Source of the DNA: Eupeodes corollae
Lineage: Eukaryota; Arthropoda; Insecta; Diptera; Syrphidae
Direction: 5' to 3'
DNA: 64,000 nucleotides
Assembly (NCBI RefSeq): GCF_945859685.1
Contig: NC_079149.1
Location: 55,384,991-55,448,990, forward strand
How positions within the stretch are numbered: position 1 is the stretch's first letter; each line of letters begins with the position of its first letter. The position numbers were made by a program, and so were the translations under genes. Shown here piece by piece: positions 1 to 12,833 of this stretch. The notes below the pieces were generated by a model. The model saw nothing but the letters and a program-made list of their open reading frames with translations, was not told the origin of the DNA and searched no databases.

Positions 1-3000
1 GAACCAATTTTACAGCTTTGGGCAATGTCTTTATTATCTCTTATATTACGTGCCTTCCCAAAATCTTCATTTGGAGAAAAGAACGTCCTAACGAATTAAA
101 AATAAAATGTTTTAAAAATTAAAGTTCTTTTCAGAAATCATATGCCGTTTAAATTATATAATACAGGAAAGCCAGAAAATTCTTCATACAAAGATGGTGT
201 TTTTTTATTCCTACGAAAAAAGATCAAATTTTTCTGGCATTCTCATTTTCTGGGTTTCTGCATCTATCGTTCTTTGCTTCTATAGAAATGCCAACTAGAA
301 CAGAATAATTATTTTTGAAAAAAGCTACATTTCAACTTAATTTCTAACATTCCTCTATGAAATCCAACCAAAACACCATAGACTATTATATTAGACACAT
401 TTATAATTTATTAGAATGCTTTGTAGGGAGTCGTCCAAATTAGTAAGTACCATCTTATCAATAAATCTAATAATTAAAGTTTTGACTTAAGCCTTTAAAC
501 ACTAAATATAAAGTTAAGATGTATAAACATCATGTTATTGTAATTTTGTCAGCGTTTTTAAGAGGTGCTGAGATACTCATTTTTATGTTAAGTGTGTGAA
601 CGACAACCTTCTTGTTGAACGATCGAAATTCTTCAATAACTTCTTGTCTTTTGCAGAGGCTGAGCTATGGTACACTAAACTTAGTCATAATTTATTTATT
701 TTTTCTTTGTGTTCAAATTCCCCATTAATAACGATAACCTATCTAAATTTCACAGCAAATATATTTTTATGAAACGAAAGAATTTTGCGCCTTTTATCTA
801 CCTAAAACCTAACTGCAAGCATACATCTACCTATAACTAGCATATTTTTCATCCAAAATAAAAATCGAACTTAAAACTCTTGCCATTAATCTTTTTCGGC
901 AAGACGAACAAAAAAAATAAACTATAAAGAAAGAAAAGGCTTTCATAGGCAGCTTCTCTCAGAAAGAAGTTTAAATCCTCCAAGCTCCAACTCCAACCCT
1001 TTTCTCCGCATGATGTCACCTTCAGTTTCAGCATTTCTTCCAGAATCCTTAGCTTTTTTTTTCTCCTTCTTGTGATGCCTGAAACACAAACTTTCCGTTC
1101 CGAATGTATATTTTCATAAATTCGTCTAAGAAAATAAAATAGAAAAAACGAAAACCAAAGAACGTTCAAGCTTGAATAGCGGAATAATCCAAACATAAAA
1201 CACAAAACCCCCGCATAGCCTCCGCATCCACATCCACACCATCATCATCATCAGCATCCTAGAATCTTTCCATATTTCCAAAGAAAATGTATAATTTATA
1301 TCAAATGAAAAGTGGAGATCTCGTGCATTTGGCATTGCCATTCACATGTCCATATTTGAACGCTTTTAACAAGAATGGATGTTGGATGATTCTTTTTCTT
1401 TCTCTATTGCATCACACAAGGATCATATTTTCCTCGGCATTTATCTAATCTGCTTAAAAGATATAAAGCAATCTCGCATGCTTTATGGAAGGACAGAAAA
1501 AACTACTTCAATTCAAATACCATCGGGCAATAAGCATGAGCTGAGCATAGTATAGATACATTTATCAGATTATGAAGTAGGTCTTTAAAAACAAGAAAAG
1601 AAATAAAAACAAAAATGAACTAGCTACGTACAAATCTGTTTCTTAAGGACAGGACAGGACGACCGACAAAATCGAGAGATAAGCTGTCACAAACGTTATT
1701 CTAATACATTTTACATGCTTTATATAAGTTCAAAGGACATAGGATGAAGGTGGTGTTGTTTTGAGTTGGCGTTGTTGTTGGTGTAGGCGTTGTTGTTGGT
1801 GCAGTCAGCGGCGATATGGCGCGGTTAGAAATTACACGCAGAGTTGCTTTTAAATTCGGATCTCATTAATAAAATCGTATAAATATTTTATTGGTGTAAA
1901 ATAATTTAACACACCTTTGCAGAAGGACACGGAAGACGGAAGGATGGCAATTTTCAAAATTGGATTTTGTTGGCACTTTTCACCTTCGTCTTCACCGAGC
2001 GACGCACGTCGCCTTCGCCTTCGGTATCGTTTTCGTGTTGGGCTTCAACCTAAGAAAACTTTTCAGGATTTTGTTTATATTTGTGTTATTGGGTATGTAT
2101 ATGAGTGTACAAGGTGGAATTGTGGAAAAGAAACTTGTAACGCCAAAAAGATTACTTTAAACTCATTAGACTTTTAGTTCAACAAAAATTAATATAAAGT
2201 GTGGCTCACGTTTGAAAAGCTAGCATCAGCAACTTTGACTAGATATAAAGTTTACGCTTTGTTTATACACATAAGAAAATATAAATATAATTTTTATGTG
2301 ACCAAGTATACTTAAGTATAAAAATTACAATCTGGGAGGGTTACCGTTGTAAGGAATTTATTTATGATTTATGAACTTTAATCTCGACGACCTGAAGAAA
2401 TATATCTTCCAGCTTTCGAATGGAATAAATGGAGCATTGGCATTTTACCTTTCACCTGTTCGCAGACAGTGCTACTTTTATGATAGAGGTGCCTTACAAC
2501 AATCTGAATAAGTGACTATCACATTTTTGCTAATTAAATTGAATGTCGTTTAGCTTTTTCGATCACAAGAATGTTTTTTTTTTTGACAAAAAACTTAGAA
2601 AATATGAAAGTCTTTTCTGTAAGCGTCTGGTAGCTCTATTAGTATACAGCAAATTTGTTGGAAAATGGCTATAAGATTTTTGTTATGATAGCCTTTTAAC
2701 CACAACTTGACTATCATCTTACATAGATCAAATTCGTTTATTTTAACTGTCACTTAAAAAAAATCACTTTAAACGGTGGCCTAATCAGCCAAAGAACGAC
2801 TTTGCTGGTGATTGACTGAGTTGAGTTTTTTTGTCGATAAAACTGGGTTTTCGCCAGCACAACAGAATTATTTTGCTTTGCTTTATTTTTGTGAAATGAA
2901 AACAGATTATAAGACGTTTAAATAAAATTTAAATTCACAAAATTAACCTTATAACTTACTTACTTTATAAATGTTGACTTTTTGTTGTTGGTACTTTGAT

Positions 3001-3419
3001 GAATAATGTATACCTAGCAAAAATAAGGAAAATTGGTTAAAAATCAATAGGTTCTAAAATCTATATCTTCCCCAGTAAACCTCTCTTTTTATTTAGCTAA
3101 GAAACAAAAAAAAATTGAAACAAAAAGAATTGGATTTTGAACCTGATACGGAAGAAATTAAAAGTCATGATTACAAATTTTTCTAGCTGATTTTATTAAA
3201 AAATAAAGATACAATGTAAGCAATTTTTCGATTTCCTCGAGAAATATTATTCTGCTTTTATCAAAAATTTGAAAAGTGTCTTGAAATACAAGGTACATAA
3301 AAGTTATGCTTTGTAAAATAGAAATAAAATTATTTTTGCTCCAGCAGCTATATAAATCTGAACGAGCTTCAAACAAACAAAAATCAAAGTGAAATTCTTT
3401 ATGAACAGATTTCACGGCT
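1..3419. other. AT-rich non-coding stretch
   Basis: No gene can be supported. At 1745-1805 there is a GTT-rich trinucleotide tract (GTTGTTGTTGGTG repeated), and at 1915-2060 a GC-richer patch with CTTCG / CCTTCGCC repeats. Short open frames here lack family resemblance and good splice sites. It may be intron or 3' flank of the minus-strand F-BAR gene. Confidence 0.5.
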
Positions 3420-4780
3420 AGAACTTAATATGGCTCTAAGAGTTGGAAAAGGCACAACTCCAGACGAAGGCAAAACTCCTTATAAAATGGTTGATAAATG
3501 CTCCGATAACCTAATCGACAGGCTCTGTTCCAAATTCAACAAAATGTAAATGGGTGATGGTTTTCCACACGACTGGACAAGGGCTCAGTTTAAAGCAACT
3601 CCTCAAATCCACCAAAATTGTAACAGCTTCAAAAAGTACCGGCCTATCTCAATGCCTCCCATTCTCTAAAAATAGTTTAAAACAAAAATATCGCGAGACG
3701 TTGGCTTGCAGAAAAAAAGGCACATTCAGGACAACACACTTTCGGAAAGAACAGAGGAGTACATTTACACTTGTTCATTTGCTCGAGCACAAACTCACAG
3801 AAAATCTTTCAAAACCAAACATGGTCTAGAAATTTTATCGGATCTACAAAAAGATTTTGATCGCGTCACTATGATTCGTGTCCTTTAACAGATGTCACAG
3901 TGGGAAGCCCCATTTTGGGTAATTCAAATTGTTGCATCCTTCATGACTTCAAGAATCTTTCGAGTTATTGATGGTTATAAATCCATACTCTTTAGACGTT
4001 AAAATGGAACTTCTTAGGTATCTCCTCTTGGAGAGGAGAGACAATATGTTGATTAGGTTATTGTGAAATTCACTCAGATTGAGTTTCAAATTGACTTTAT
4101 TTGGGTTTATGGTGATGAACTGTAGGTAGTAGCATCTTACGACCCGCTGCAGGTGAAACCTATTTTATAAAATGCAAATAGGACTATTCACACATGGTCC
4201 AAAGAAAGAATTGCCATATTTCTACCCTCAGCAGGTGATATATTGCACCTATGCAAAAAAAAAAAAAACTTTATGATATTTAACTCTTGTTATGCTGTGG
4301 TCAAGCGAGAACAACATTTTCAAACTTCTTCGGTCTGGCAAGGACTGCTGAATTACTCGCAATTTAAAAAGCTGTATTAGTTGCAAAATCTTATTTTGGA
4401 CGGAGTATAATCTTAACAAATAACCTGGGGATATGAAAAGGTTTAACAATTGAGACAAACCGATGCCCTACTCTGGAACCATTAAGGTTCACAATGACAG
4501 AAAATATCATATTAGCATGGGTACTAGGGTACTCTGGAATCAAAGGCAATGATGAGGGTTAAATGTCCACTCATTATTGATTCGCAAAATTCCAGGAATT
4601 GACTCACCAAATTTGTTTTGAGGAAACTTAAGATGGAGCTTGTGATTAATTGGAATAGCTGCAATGCTTTTCTTCGTACATATAATCTTCATCACCATCG
4701 TATTCCCTGTATTTATCATATTATTACTCTGCGGATCATTATTGAGCAGTGCGTTTAATATCAAACGCCACAACACCTGC
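3420..4780 (+). pseudogene. Decayed LINE with RT and RNase H remnants
   Basis: Frames on the plus strand give pieces of a non-LTR reverse transcriptase in order: a linker ending DNLIDRLCSKFNKM (3480-3550), FPHDWTRAQFK (3560-3590), KKYRPISMPPIL (3630-3665), DLQKDFDRVTM (3841-3873, the block around the first catalytic Asp), VIQIVASFMTSRIFRV (3918-3966), LHLCKKKK (4240-4265), and an RNase H-like ILAWVLGYSGIKGNDEG near 4507-4560. The family encodes target-primed reverse transcriptase and RNase H. Stops and frameshifts separate all blocks, and the catalytic FADD-type motif is not recognisable, so it is dead. An I-like or jockey-like clade is likely. Confidence 0.72.
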
Positions 4781-4784
4781 TGTT

Positions 4785-5706
4785 CATCGATTTCGAGAAG
4801 GCTTTCGATAGCGTCAAGAGGAGTAATATCTGGTTAACTTTGTGGAGGAGAGTCAATCTAATTGCTATTACGAAGCAACATATGATGGATCCAAGTGTCA
4901 CGTTATGCACGATGGTAGGTTGTCGGAGGATTTAAAAGACCGCAACGGATACAGACAGGGCCAATAATGTTTTTGTTGGTGATACCGCGCGCAGTTTTGT
5001 CAGGTAGCAGAAGGATCCAATGGACTTTGACATCCTATTTAAAGCACTTGGATTACGATAAAGATGTTTGCTTACTCTCTCATAGGATCATGGATAAATA
5101 TTTAATCGGAACCGTTGGAAAAAATGGAGAGCTCTCAATACCTTGAAAGTAAAGTATTCATCGAAGGCCGAACCGAACACGAAGTTATCAGCCCCATCGA
5201 AATAATTCTATCAGCTTATGAACATCTGGCTGGAACAGCTATGACGGTTTCGCAAAAATGTCAATTTTACATATGTTTTTATGGTCGCAGAACCTGGAAG
5301 AATACTTCTGCTGCAAACCTTCGATGTCTTCGCAACATCCTAAGGATTTTCTGGCCAAACCGAATATCCAATGAGGTCCTTTATGGAAAGACAGATCAGG
5401 AACCTATACACTCTATTGTAAGGAGGCGTTAATGGCAAGGGATTGGACATACGCTTCGAAAAGGTTACGACTGCATTGCGGGCTAAGCAATGCAGTGGAA
5501 TCCGCTCGCATACAAGAAGAAAGAATAGTTGGACGACCGAGAAGCACACGGTGCAGGACAGTCGAGGAAGAATCAGCATCACTAGGCAAGAGTTGGAGGG
5601 AGCTGAAACATATCTCTGGAAACCGCACACGATGGCGCGTTGGCGCAGTAGAGGCTTTATGCCCCTTAAGGGTTTCCTGACGGACTTTACAGGTCTGAGG
5701 ACCTAA
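4785..5706 (+). pseudogene. RTE-like LINE reverse transcriptase relic
   Basis: It starts with LFIDFEKAFDSVKRSNIW (4780-4835), the finger/palm block of RTE-type reverse transcriptases. It continues with HLDYDKDVCLLSHRIMD (5045-5095, the catalytic YADD block with Asp pairs altered) and a C-terminal domain with NLRCLRNILRIFWPNRIS (5318-5371) and GRPRSTRCRTVEEESASLGK, then SWRELKHISGNRTRWRVGAV (5530-5650). The C-terminal KRGRPR..W.RT..EE pattern is typical of RTE elements in insects. Multiple stops and frame changes mean it is inactive. It abuts a different LINE relic on its left, so the two are separate insertions. Confidence 0.78.
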
Positions 5707-8199
5707 GTATGAAAGTGTGGTATTCCTTACAATAGGCATAAGAGAAAATTGTATAATAATACTCCGTTTCAGATTTGAAAAACAATGTTTACAACCAACC
5801 ATTTTTACAATAATGAACTTTTATAATTGTGGGAAGCTTATTAGAAAATTTTATCAATTCATCACATATTTGTAGAATGTCTTTCATTACGATAGATTGA
5901 ATATATAAATAAACAAAACAACTTATTACCTAGACATTTTGATTTTTCAAACCAAATTCCTCTTTTTTTTTAATCCATTAAGAACTTTGTCTAAAATTTA
6001 TAAAGATTATAAACTTACTGAAAGTAATTCTAAAAAAGAAACGAATATTACATAAAAAGTAGTCCATTCAAAAACAACATTTTTGGCAACTCTGTTCATA
6101 CTCGTAACATAACTTTTTAACTTTTGTGCAAAGCATAACATTTAATCAGAATAAACTTTGGAAGCTACTTAAAATATTGTCTCTTAAATTTTAAGACTGT
6201 GGGTGGTCGGCCTGCTGTCCTTACCATCAGGACACATGATTTGCAATTCTGATTCAATTCATAATTCACCAAAAATTGGAAGGTACCTTTTTTAAATTGA
6301 TGCGTTCGTTGTTCGAACAGCACATTTTTTGTGTGATAAATAACTTTAATAAATTGGAGCAAAATCAGTACATTTAAACAAATTTCTAAAACAAAAAAAT
6401 ATTTGATAATAACGGTTTTGGAGATAAATAAAAATGCAAATTGGGTAAATTAAAGCTTTTAATCAAAACGCGTCTGCCCGACACGGTTGTTTTATATAAT
6501 CCAGTTACGAAAGGAAGGAGAGAATTAATTTGAGATTTCCGCTTTTCGTACACAATTAATTACTGGATTTAATTTTATCTAAGGCAAGATGTACAACTGT
6601 GTGCAAAGAGGGCGTTAAGATACCAAAAATTCGTCTCTGCATATTTTGTATATTAGTGTTTGTGTTGCGCTGTGCTGCGCTGCAATAGTGTACTAGCTGC
6701 TGCTACATTGAGGCACTGTTTTCTCTCACAATTTGAGTCTTCTTTGTGCCACCAAGTTGCTAAAAAGACGAGAAGATGCATTGCAAAGGCTGTACACATT
6801 TCCCCTTCCGCTCCGCCCACTGACAACAATCTAGGTACTTCATTATAAGAAATAGGACCAGGACGAAGAGCAAAATTGAAATTTAAGAAAATAAAAAACA
6901 GGATTTCTGAAAATTTAATTAAAACTCAAATTTTCCAAATCCAGAATCCGGAGCGAATGGCAAGTTTCTTTTTTATCTTTGCCAAAAAATACAAACTTTA
7001 CGTATTTCTAATCTTTTGCTTCAAACTCAATCAGAATTCAGAACTATCTGCAGATGATAACAACTTGTAAGTCTTTCCATTTTTTTTTTCCTTTTTATTT
7101 ATTGTTATAGGCACAAAATATTGTTTCATTTTTGCGGATGATGGAATAAAAAGATGAACATCGTTTTAGAGTGACTCCATTGTGTTAGCAGTTAGATGGT
7201 CGTAGGTATAGGATATTGTTGTGTTTCTTATTCTATGTTGACTCTTTTGTTCTAGGGAACAATTAAAATTAAATTTTATCATGCTTTTCGCATGGCAAAA
7301 CAAAATAATATAAATTTTCTCATATTGCTTAGAAATTTTTAATTATGGCCATTATGACTTTTTGGTTTATTTGGTGGAAATATGTATAGGATCAAAAATG
7401 TTCCGAGCCAAAACTAACATAAAACAGCATCAACATCAGCATCATGAGGGAAGAAAATTAATTAAACTTGGCATTTTTATGTTTTGGGTTATTTGAAAAG
7501 GCAACATTTTTGGTTGGTGCGGCCTGCGTGGGGTGGGAAAAAAGGCTGGTGGACGACGTGTTAGGAGCTCCGTTTTTTTTTTCTAATTTGTTTTTATTTC
7601 GAGGTTCGTTAAAAATTATAACATAATTTTTAAATTTTTCGTTTGCCTAGTTGGATTATTTTGGTGTAGTTATGTTTTTAATTATATACGCGTGTCGAAT
7701 AAAAATTGCTTAGGTTAGTCCATTTTCTTCATTATCTCTGATTATCGTCGAACATTGAACATAATAAAAGCTTATGTAAATCTGATATCTCATTTTTAGT
7801 TTAAAATATTATTGTGATAAGAAACTGAAATAAGTGATTGTATTTATGGTGTTTTGTAGAGATACAAGACAATATCCTTTAAACTTCTCATTAAAAGTTA
7901 AATGTAATGGGTCACATTTTTCGAGTTGAAAATGATTTTTTTTTATTTTTCAATCTCCCTAGCATATAAACTAATTTATTTATTTAAAGAAAATAACATA
8001 TAAAGTAAATTTATAAATTATTTTTTGGAGTACAATTGTGTATGTTGAATTATTTGTATGTACATATTTACACATAGTCTCAGTGCAGCAGATAAAATAT
8101 TTACTATAACAATGTTACCACTTCGGGTCTTACATTTATTCCTAGTACTTTTTTTAAACACTAAAATTAGGCTGCTTTGACTAAGTGTATATCGAAAAA
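5707..8199. other. AT-rich non-coding stretch
   Basis: No gene, RNA or recognised repeat can be supported. A GC-richer patch at 6655-6845 (TGTGTTGCGCTGTGCTGCGC onward) and another at 7500-7580 stand out from the AT-rich background, but neither has a convincing protein or promoter signature. Confidence 0.45.
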
Positions 8200-8560
8200 G
8201 TAAAATTGAATTTGGAAGACGAGAAAAGAACAATTTGATATAGTAGAACAAATTAATATTTCTTTGAATTTATTGTGTTGTAGTGTGACTTCTTTGGTGC
8301 GCTGGAAAGATAGGACATCAGATGGTTCAAGTTCTTCAGCTCTGGATATCTTGGATAGAGTCGGTGTTGGTAATGAGTCGGGAGTTTGGCAAAAAGGTGC
8401 CAAATAGAGAGAGGCTCCCAACAATTTTTACATTCATCAGGTGGGTCGTTTGAGAAATAGTGATGACTGGAGAAAAGTGTTTTTCCAACCCTTTTCCGAA
8501 ATATGGTAATGCAATCTTCTCTGAAAAACTTTTTGCTATAAGGAATGCGGAGGTGTAGAG
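8200..8560 (-). pseudogene. C-terminal fragment of an I-like LINE
   Basis: The minus-strand frame contains KTLFSSHHYFSNDPPDECKN, then CWEPLSIWHLFAKLPTHYQH. This resembles the tail of I-element-like LINE ORF2: a Y/L-F-S-x-x-P-P-x-C-x-x-C block, then H-x-L-x-x-x-P. The second cysteine-histidine step is partly altered. No reverse transcriptase part is left. Its right edge meets an LR fragment. Confidence 0.45.
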
Positions 8561-8564
8561 TCAT

Positions 8565-8660
8565 TGTTTTTCGCGATTTTTTTTTCGTCCTCCATATCTC
8601 AACCAGCAGAGATATTGGCTTCAAATGTTTTTTTTTTAAAGATCAAAATGTACAGAGCTA
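8565..8660 (+). repeat. Short LR repeat fragment
   Basis: The run TTTCGCG, TTTTTTTTCGTC, CCTCCATATCTCAA, CCAGCAGAGATATTGGCTTC matches, in order, the 5' third of the long repeat at 11560-11620 (CGCGACG, TTTTTTCGTC, GTCCATAGCTCAAGAACCAG, GAGATATCGACTTC). The remainder is too diverged to follow. Confidence 0.6.
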
Positions 8661-11070
8661 TCAAAAACTTTGCCAACTGAGATACCTATAACAGAAAATT
8701 ATCACACGTACCAATAAACATATTAATTTCAAACACATTTTACGGCACATGTTGGTAACATTTTTAGAAAATCCAACTGGCACCTATTCTACAAATAACA
8801 AGAACCTGAGCAAAGAAATACTTTAAGTTGGTAAAACTAGAGTTTCGAATCGAACATATTGCCAACAAGGAAAAATATTCACTGCAAACTTTGTTCATCT
8901 TATACAAAATATTATTTTCAAAATTTGGTGAAATTTAAAAAAAATCCGATCGTATGTATGTATGTAAGTACATTTTTTTAATTGTTTAATGGTCTGGAAT
9001 ATTTCGACACTTTTTGCTGTTCTTTAAATAAAAATATTACGACTGTCAAGTTAAATCTAAAATGTTCGAAATTAAAAAAAAAATCACCACTAATTTCCAA
9101 ATGAAGTTTTTTTTTGTTTAAAAATGAACTTTAACTATAACTGATAAGCTTTTATTATTATTATTAGAAGTTAAAAAAAAATAACCTATATTATTATTGC
9201 AAGTATCAACTGTAAATTGATAGTTCTTCTCAATAGTCCGAAAGTTTTTCAATTACTAAAACTTTTATCAATTAGCTTGTCAAATATTAAATGTTAATAT
9301 TTATCAATTATTAAATGACAGGAAAGAATTCCCTGGAAAACTAAAATTAGTTAACATTTTTACATGAAAAAAAGTTCAGAGTTTAATATATGTATATATA
9401 GATGTAGCTACTATCATATGTATGTATTATGGTTAAAATGATAAATGTTTTCTGCAGTGAAAAATGTTAATGCAAAGTTAAAATGTAGTACATTAAAAAT
9501 AAATTATAAAAAATAAATGATTCTTTTTTTAAAGGATCTCAATTTGAAAAGAAATTAATGGAAGTACTTTGTATTAAAAATAAATCTTGTTTGCATTAAC
9601 AATATTGGCTATGTAGAACATACATTAAAAGCAATACGTGCGTTTTGTTCGCATTTCATATATAGTAAAGTGAGAAATTCCCAACAAAACGATCGGCAGT
9701 GGCCAGATTTTTGTATTTAAAAATTGGTACAACTGAAAGAAGACCTGTCAAAATAATAATAAAAAACTTCAATAAGGGGGTTTGTTCGTAGACTACTACA
9801 TTAACATGTGGTGTTGAAGCGAGCTTGAAGCTCGCCTCAATTCTTTATATACCTGAATCGAGTTGAGATTTATCTATTCTAAACTGAGATAAACCTTTTT
9901 TGGAAACATAGCAAAACATAAAACTCTTTTTTATTGTTTTTTTCTTGCAAAATAAGCCCAGTTAGTCCATTTTCACTAAAAAAACTAAATAATATCAACA
10001 GTAATAGATTCCTTTTTTCCGCAATGGGAAACACACCAGATTCCAAATGCAGAACTACTCAATGAACACAGCCATCGAGATACAAATGCAATATTGAGAA
10101 CGAAATCACATAAGATCCATTCGAGGATGGTATAAATGTCAAAAACCCATCCATAGTCAGATTCTACTCTAACTTTTATCGGTGTTATTCTCACTATGGA
10201 TATTGTTTTTGTTATTCGTGTAAAATCCTACTTTACTATGGATATATTTCCCAACAAAACACATGTAATGTAAGTTTGAATGCGTTGTTGGTTCAAAGAG
10301 TACGTATTGGAAAATCTGAACGAATAATTTCTATCAAAAAAGGGCTATTCGCATACTCACAATTATAATTCCCCATTTGTGCCATTTTAATTAATTTGTA
10401 TTTTTTCGGCTTATTGCAATGTCAATAAAAAAATCGAATAGTATGAAATCAATTATTGAAATTTAAACTGTTTTTTATGTTCCGATATTCCAGGCGTTAA
10501 GCCAATTAAATTTTGTGTGGCATATTTTTCTCGTCAATATTGTCTTTTGATATTTTACTGAATATGAATAACAAATTAACAATGGCGCACAATTTTACCA
10601 GTTTACAAGTTTGCAATTTGATAAGAGAGTCTAAGATTTAAAGTCTGTTTTTTCTGCTAACTGTAAATTGCAAATTGATTTTTATTATAAAAAAGACGGT
10701 TCGTGGAAATAAACAGAGCAGTTACGCTTAATAAGCTATAAATGACCAGATGTCACAGGGATTTAGCAAATTGCTAAAAGTTAAAGTAGCCCTTCCGGGA
10801 TTTGAACTTTAGCAAATTGTTAAGAGATTGTAAGTTTTCAAAAAGTGTTTAAAATTATTAAAATTAAATTTCGTAAATTTTTGAAAAAGGACTTTACAAT
10901 TTATTAAACCGTTTAAAATTGTGCGCCAATGTTTTGCATGCGTGAAATAAATTTAACTTTTATCAAGATATTCCAGACAAAAAATGTGGGGGTAACACCA
11001 TCTTTTGTTTGTAGAATATTCTTTTTACTCGTAATTGTTTTTTTTAGATTTTTAAGTTCATATATTGTAA
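8661..11070. other. AT-rich non-coding stretch
   Basis: No gene can be supported. There is a GTATGTAT microsatellite near 8953-8970. A perfect 8-bp stem with a 1-nt centre (GCGAGCTTGAAGCTCGC) lies at 9819-9835. An open frame on the minus strand at 9985-10194 has no family resemblance. Confidence 0.45.
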
Positions 11071-11075
11071 CGTGG

Positions 11076-11381
11076 TAGTACCCGTGTCATGATGGTTAGT
11101 GAGATGGTCTGTCATGCGAGAGGTCTTGGGTTCGATCCCTGCCTATGCCACCTAAAGTCTTTTACACGGGTACTGCCTCTTGCGAAGAATTGACAAATTA
11201 TCCAAGAGTATTTCTTGTCATGAAAAGTGCTTTCTCAAATTTGCCGTTCGGATTCAACTTAAAACTGTAGGTCCCTTCCATCCTTGAAAACAGTACTCGC
11301 ACACAGGAATAATTGAGAGTTGTCAGTCACTAGGCTCTAGTTCTCAAACGGACTGTTGCGCCACCCAATTTATGTATTTAT
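11076..11381 (+). repeat. tRNA-derived SINE, copy 1 (full length)
   Basis: The head is tRNA-like: a B box GGGTTCGATCCC at 11129-11140, an A-box-like GATGGTTAGTGAGATGG upstream, and ATGCCACC closing an acceptor-type stem. The 5' AGTACCCGTGT is the exact reverse complement of ACACGGGTACT after the tRNA part (11164-11174). A body of about 180 bp (CTTGTCATGAAAAGTGCTTT, CGGATTCAACTTAAAACTG, CAGTCACTAGGCTCTAG, GGACTGTTGCGCCACC) and an AATTTATGTATTTA tail follow. SINEs of this class are transcribed by RNA polymerase III and copied by LINE machinery. It is directly followed by LR copy A. Confidence 0.85.
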
Positions 11382-12833
11382 TAACTTTCCATAGGAAGTT
11401 ATTGTAATGTGTCTGATTTGTCAAATTGAAAATTTTGACATTTCTCGACGTTTCAAGGTCCCTAGAGTCGAAATAAAAGATTTTTAGAAAGATGTCTGTG
11501 CGTGCGTGTGTACGTACGTTCGTACGTCTGTACGTCCGTACGTCCGTACGTTCGCGACGTTTTTTTCGTCGTCCATAGCTCAAGAACCAGATGAGATATC
11601 GACTTCAAATAAATTTTGTTATACAGATAATAAGGCAGAAAGATGCAGAAAGGGCTGTCAATAAAATTGCGTGGGTGGTTTTTTTACCATAGCAGTTTGA
11701 AAAAAAGGTGAAAATTTTGGTTAACCCTTAATATCTTACGAACCAAAAACGCTAGAGACTTGAATTAAATTTTATATAATAGACTGTAACGTGATACCAA
11801 ACAGGTATATTTTTTGAAAAAAATCAATATAACGGTTTTTTTTTTAAAATCAATAAAACTGAAAAAAAAAATTTGTCACCTCCAAAATTTTACGACTGAA
11901 ATATGATTTCATCTCTAAAACAATTTTGTGCAACGAAGAATAATGTTTTTGGCATCTGATAAAATTTTGAGAAAAATCGAATTGACAGTTTTTTTATAAA
12001 AAATAAAAATCTAAAAAATAACATGACTCAAATTTCGTAAAAATAGAATATCGATTCAAATAATTTTTCAAAAACTTGAAATTTAGGCATCAAGCTTATT
12101 TTATCTTATAAGAAATATTGTTTTCAACATTTTGAAAAATGTTGAGAAAAATCGAATTGACAGTTTTTTTACAAAAAATAAAAACTTAAAAAAAAATTTA
12201 TAAAAGTTGGTAAAAATTGATTTTCGACTCAAATATCTTTTCAAAACTTTGAGATATTGGCTTTAATTTACTTTTATCTTTCAAAAAATTTTGTTGTCAA
12301 CATTCAGTTAAAGTTTGAAAAAAATAGAATTGACAGTTTTTTTACAAAAAATAAAAAACTAAAAAAAAATTTATAAAAGTTGGTAAAAATTGATTTTCGA
12401 CTCAAATATCTTTTCAAAACTTTGAGATATTGGCTTTAATTTACTTTTATCTTTCAAAAAATCTTGTTGTCAACATTCACTTAAAGTTTGAAAAAATCGA
12501 ATTGACTGTTTTTTTACAAAAAATAAAAACCTAAAAAAAAAATGTATAAAAGTTGGTAAAAATTTACTTTCGACTCAAATAGCTTTTCAAAACTTAAAAA
12601 TATTGGCTTCAAACTTATTTTATTTCACAGAAAATATTGTTTTCGATATTCAGTAATTTTTATATAAAAATCCAAAAGTCCAATTTTTCATAAAAAATAA
12701 AATCTACAAAAAATAGTATGCAAATTTGGTAAAAATTGATACGAGTACATATAGACAAACTTTTAAGCAAGACAAATCGACAGACGGGATGGGAAGTTAT
12801 CAGTGTGGGTCGCATCCCAGCCTCTTTTTTATA
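11382..12833 (+). repeat. Long non-coding repeat LR, copy A (near complete)
   Basis: It begins with a near-palindrome (TTAACTTTCCATAGGAAGTTA), then a CGTACGT-rich tract (11505-11555), then GTCCATAGCTCAAGAACCAG (11571-11590). From about 11900 it holds AT-rich modules each containing AATTGACAG, TTTTTTT, ACAAAAAATAAAAA, TTGGTAAAAATTGATTTTCG and ACTCAAATATCTTTTCAAAA. The AATTGACAG/TTGACTG block recurs at about 11979, 12154, 12326 and 12499, so the unit is about 173 bp. It ends with GACGGGATGGGAAGTTATCA and GTCGCATCCCAGCCTC. No coding frame is conserved between copies. Class unknown. Confidence 0.85.

Noticed and set aside
849..1205. 118-codon open frame on the minus strand
   Set aside because: Very rich in F, L and K as expected from AT-rich DNA, no known family, no splice context and no support for coding.
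1745..1805. Possible Gln- or Asn-rich coding exon from the GTT tract
   Set aside because: On the minus strand it would give a short poly-Asn/Thr run, but there are no flanking splice sites of quality and no extended frame.
11100..11151. A functional tRNA gene
   Set aside because: B box and acceptor stem are clear, but the anticodon arm does not pair well and the unit is part of a repeated SINE with body and tail.
11344..11583. Minus-strand frame with RTDVRTYRRTNVRTHARTD
   Set aside because: It is the reverse reading of the CGTACGT tract and 5' end of the LR repeat; it reflects repeat sequence and breaks in the other copies.
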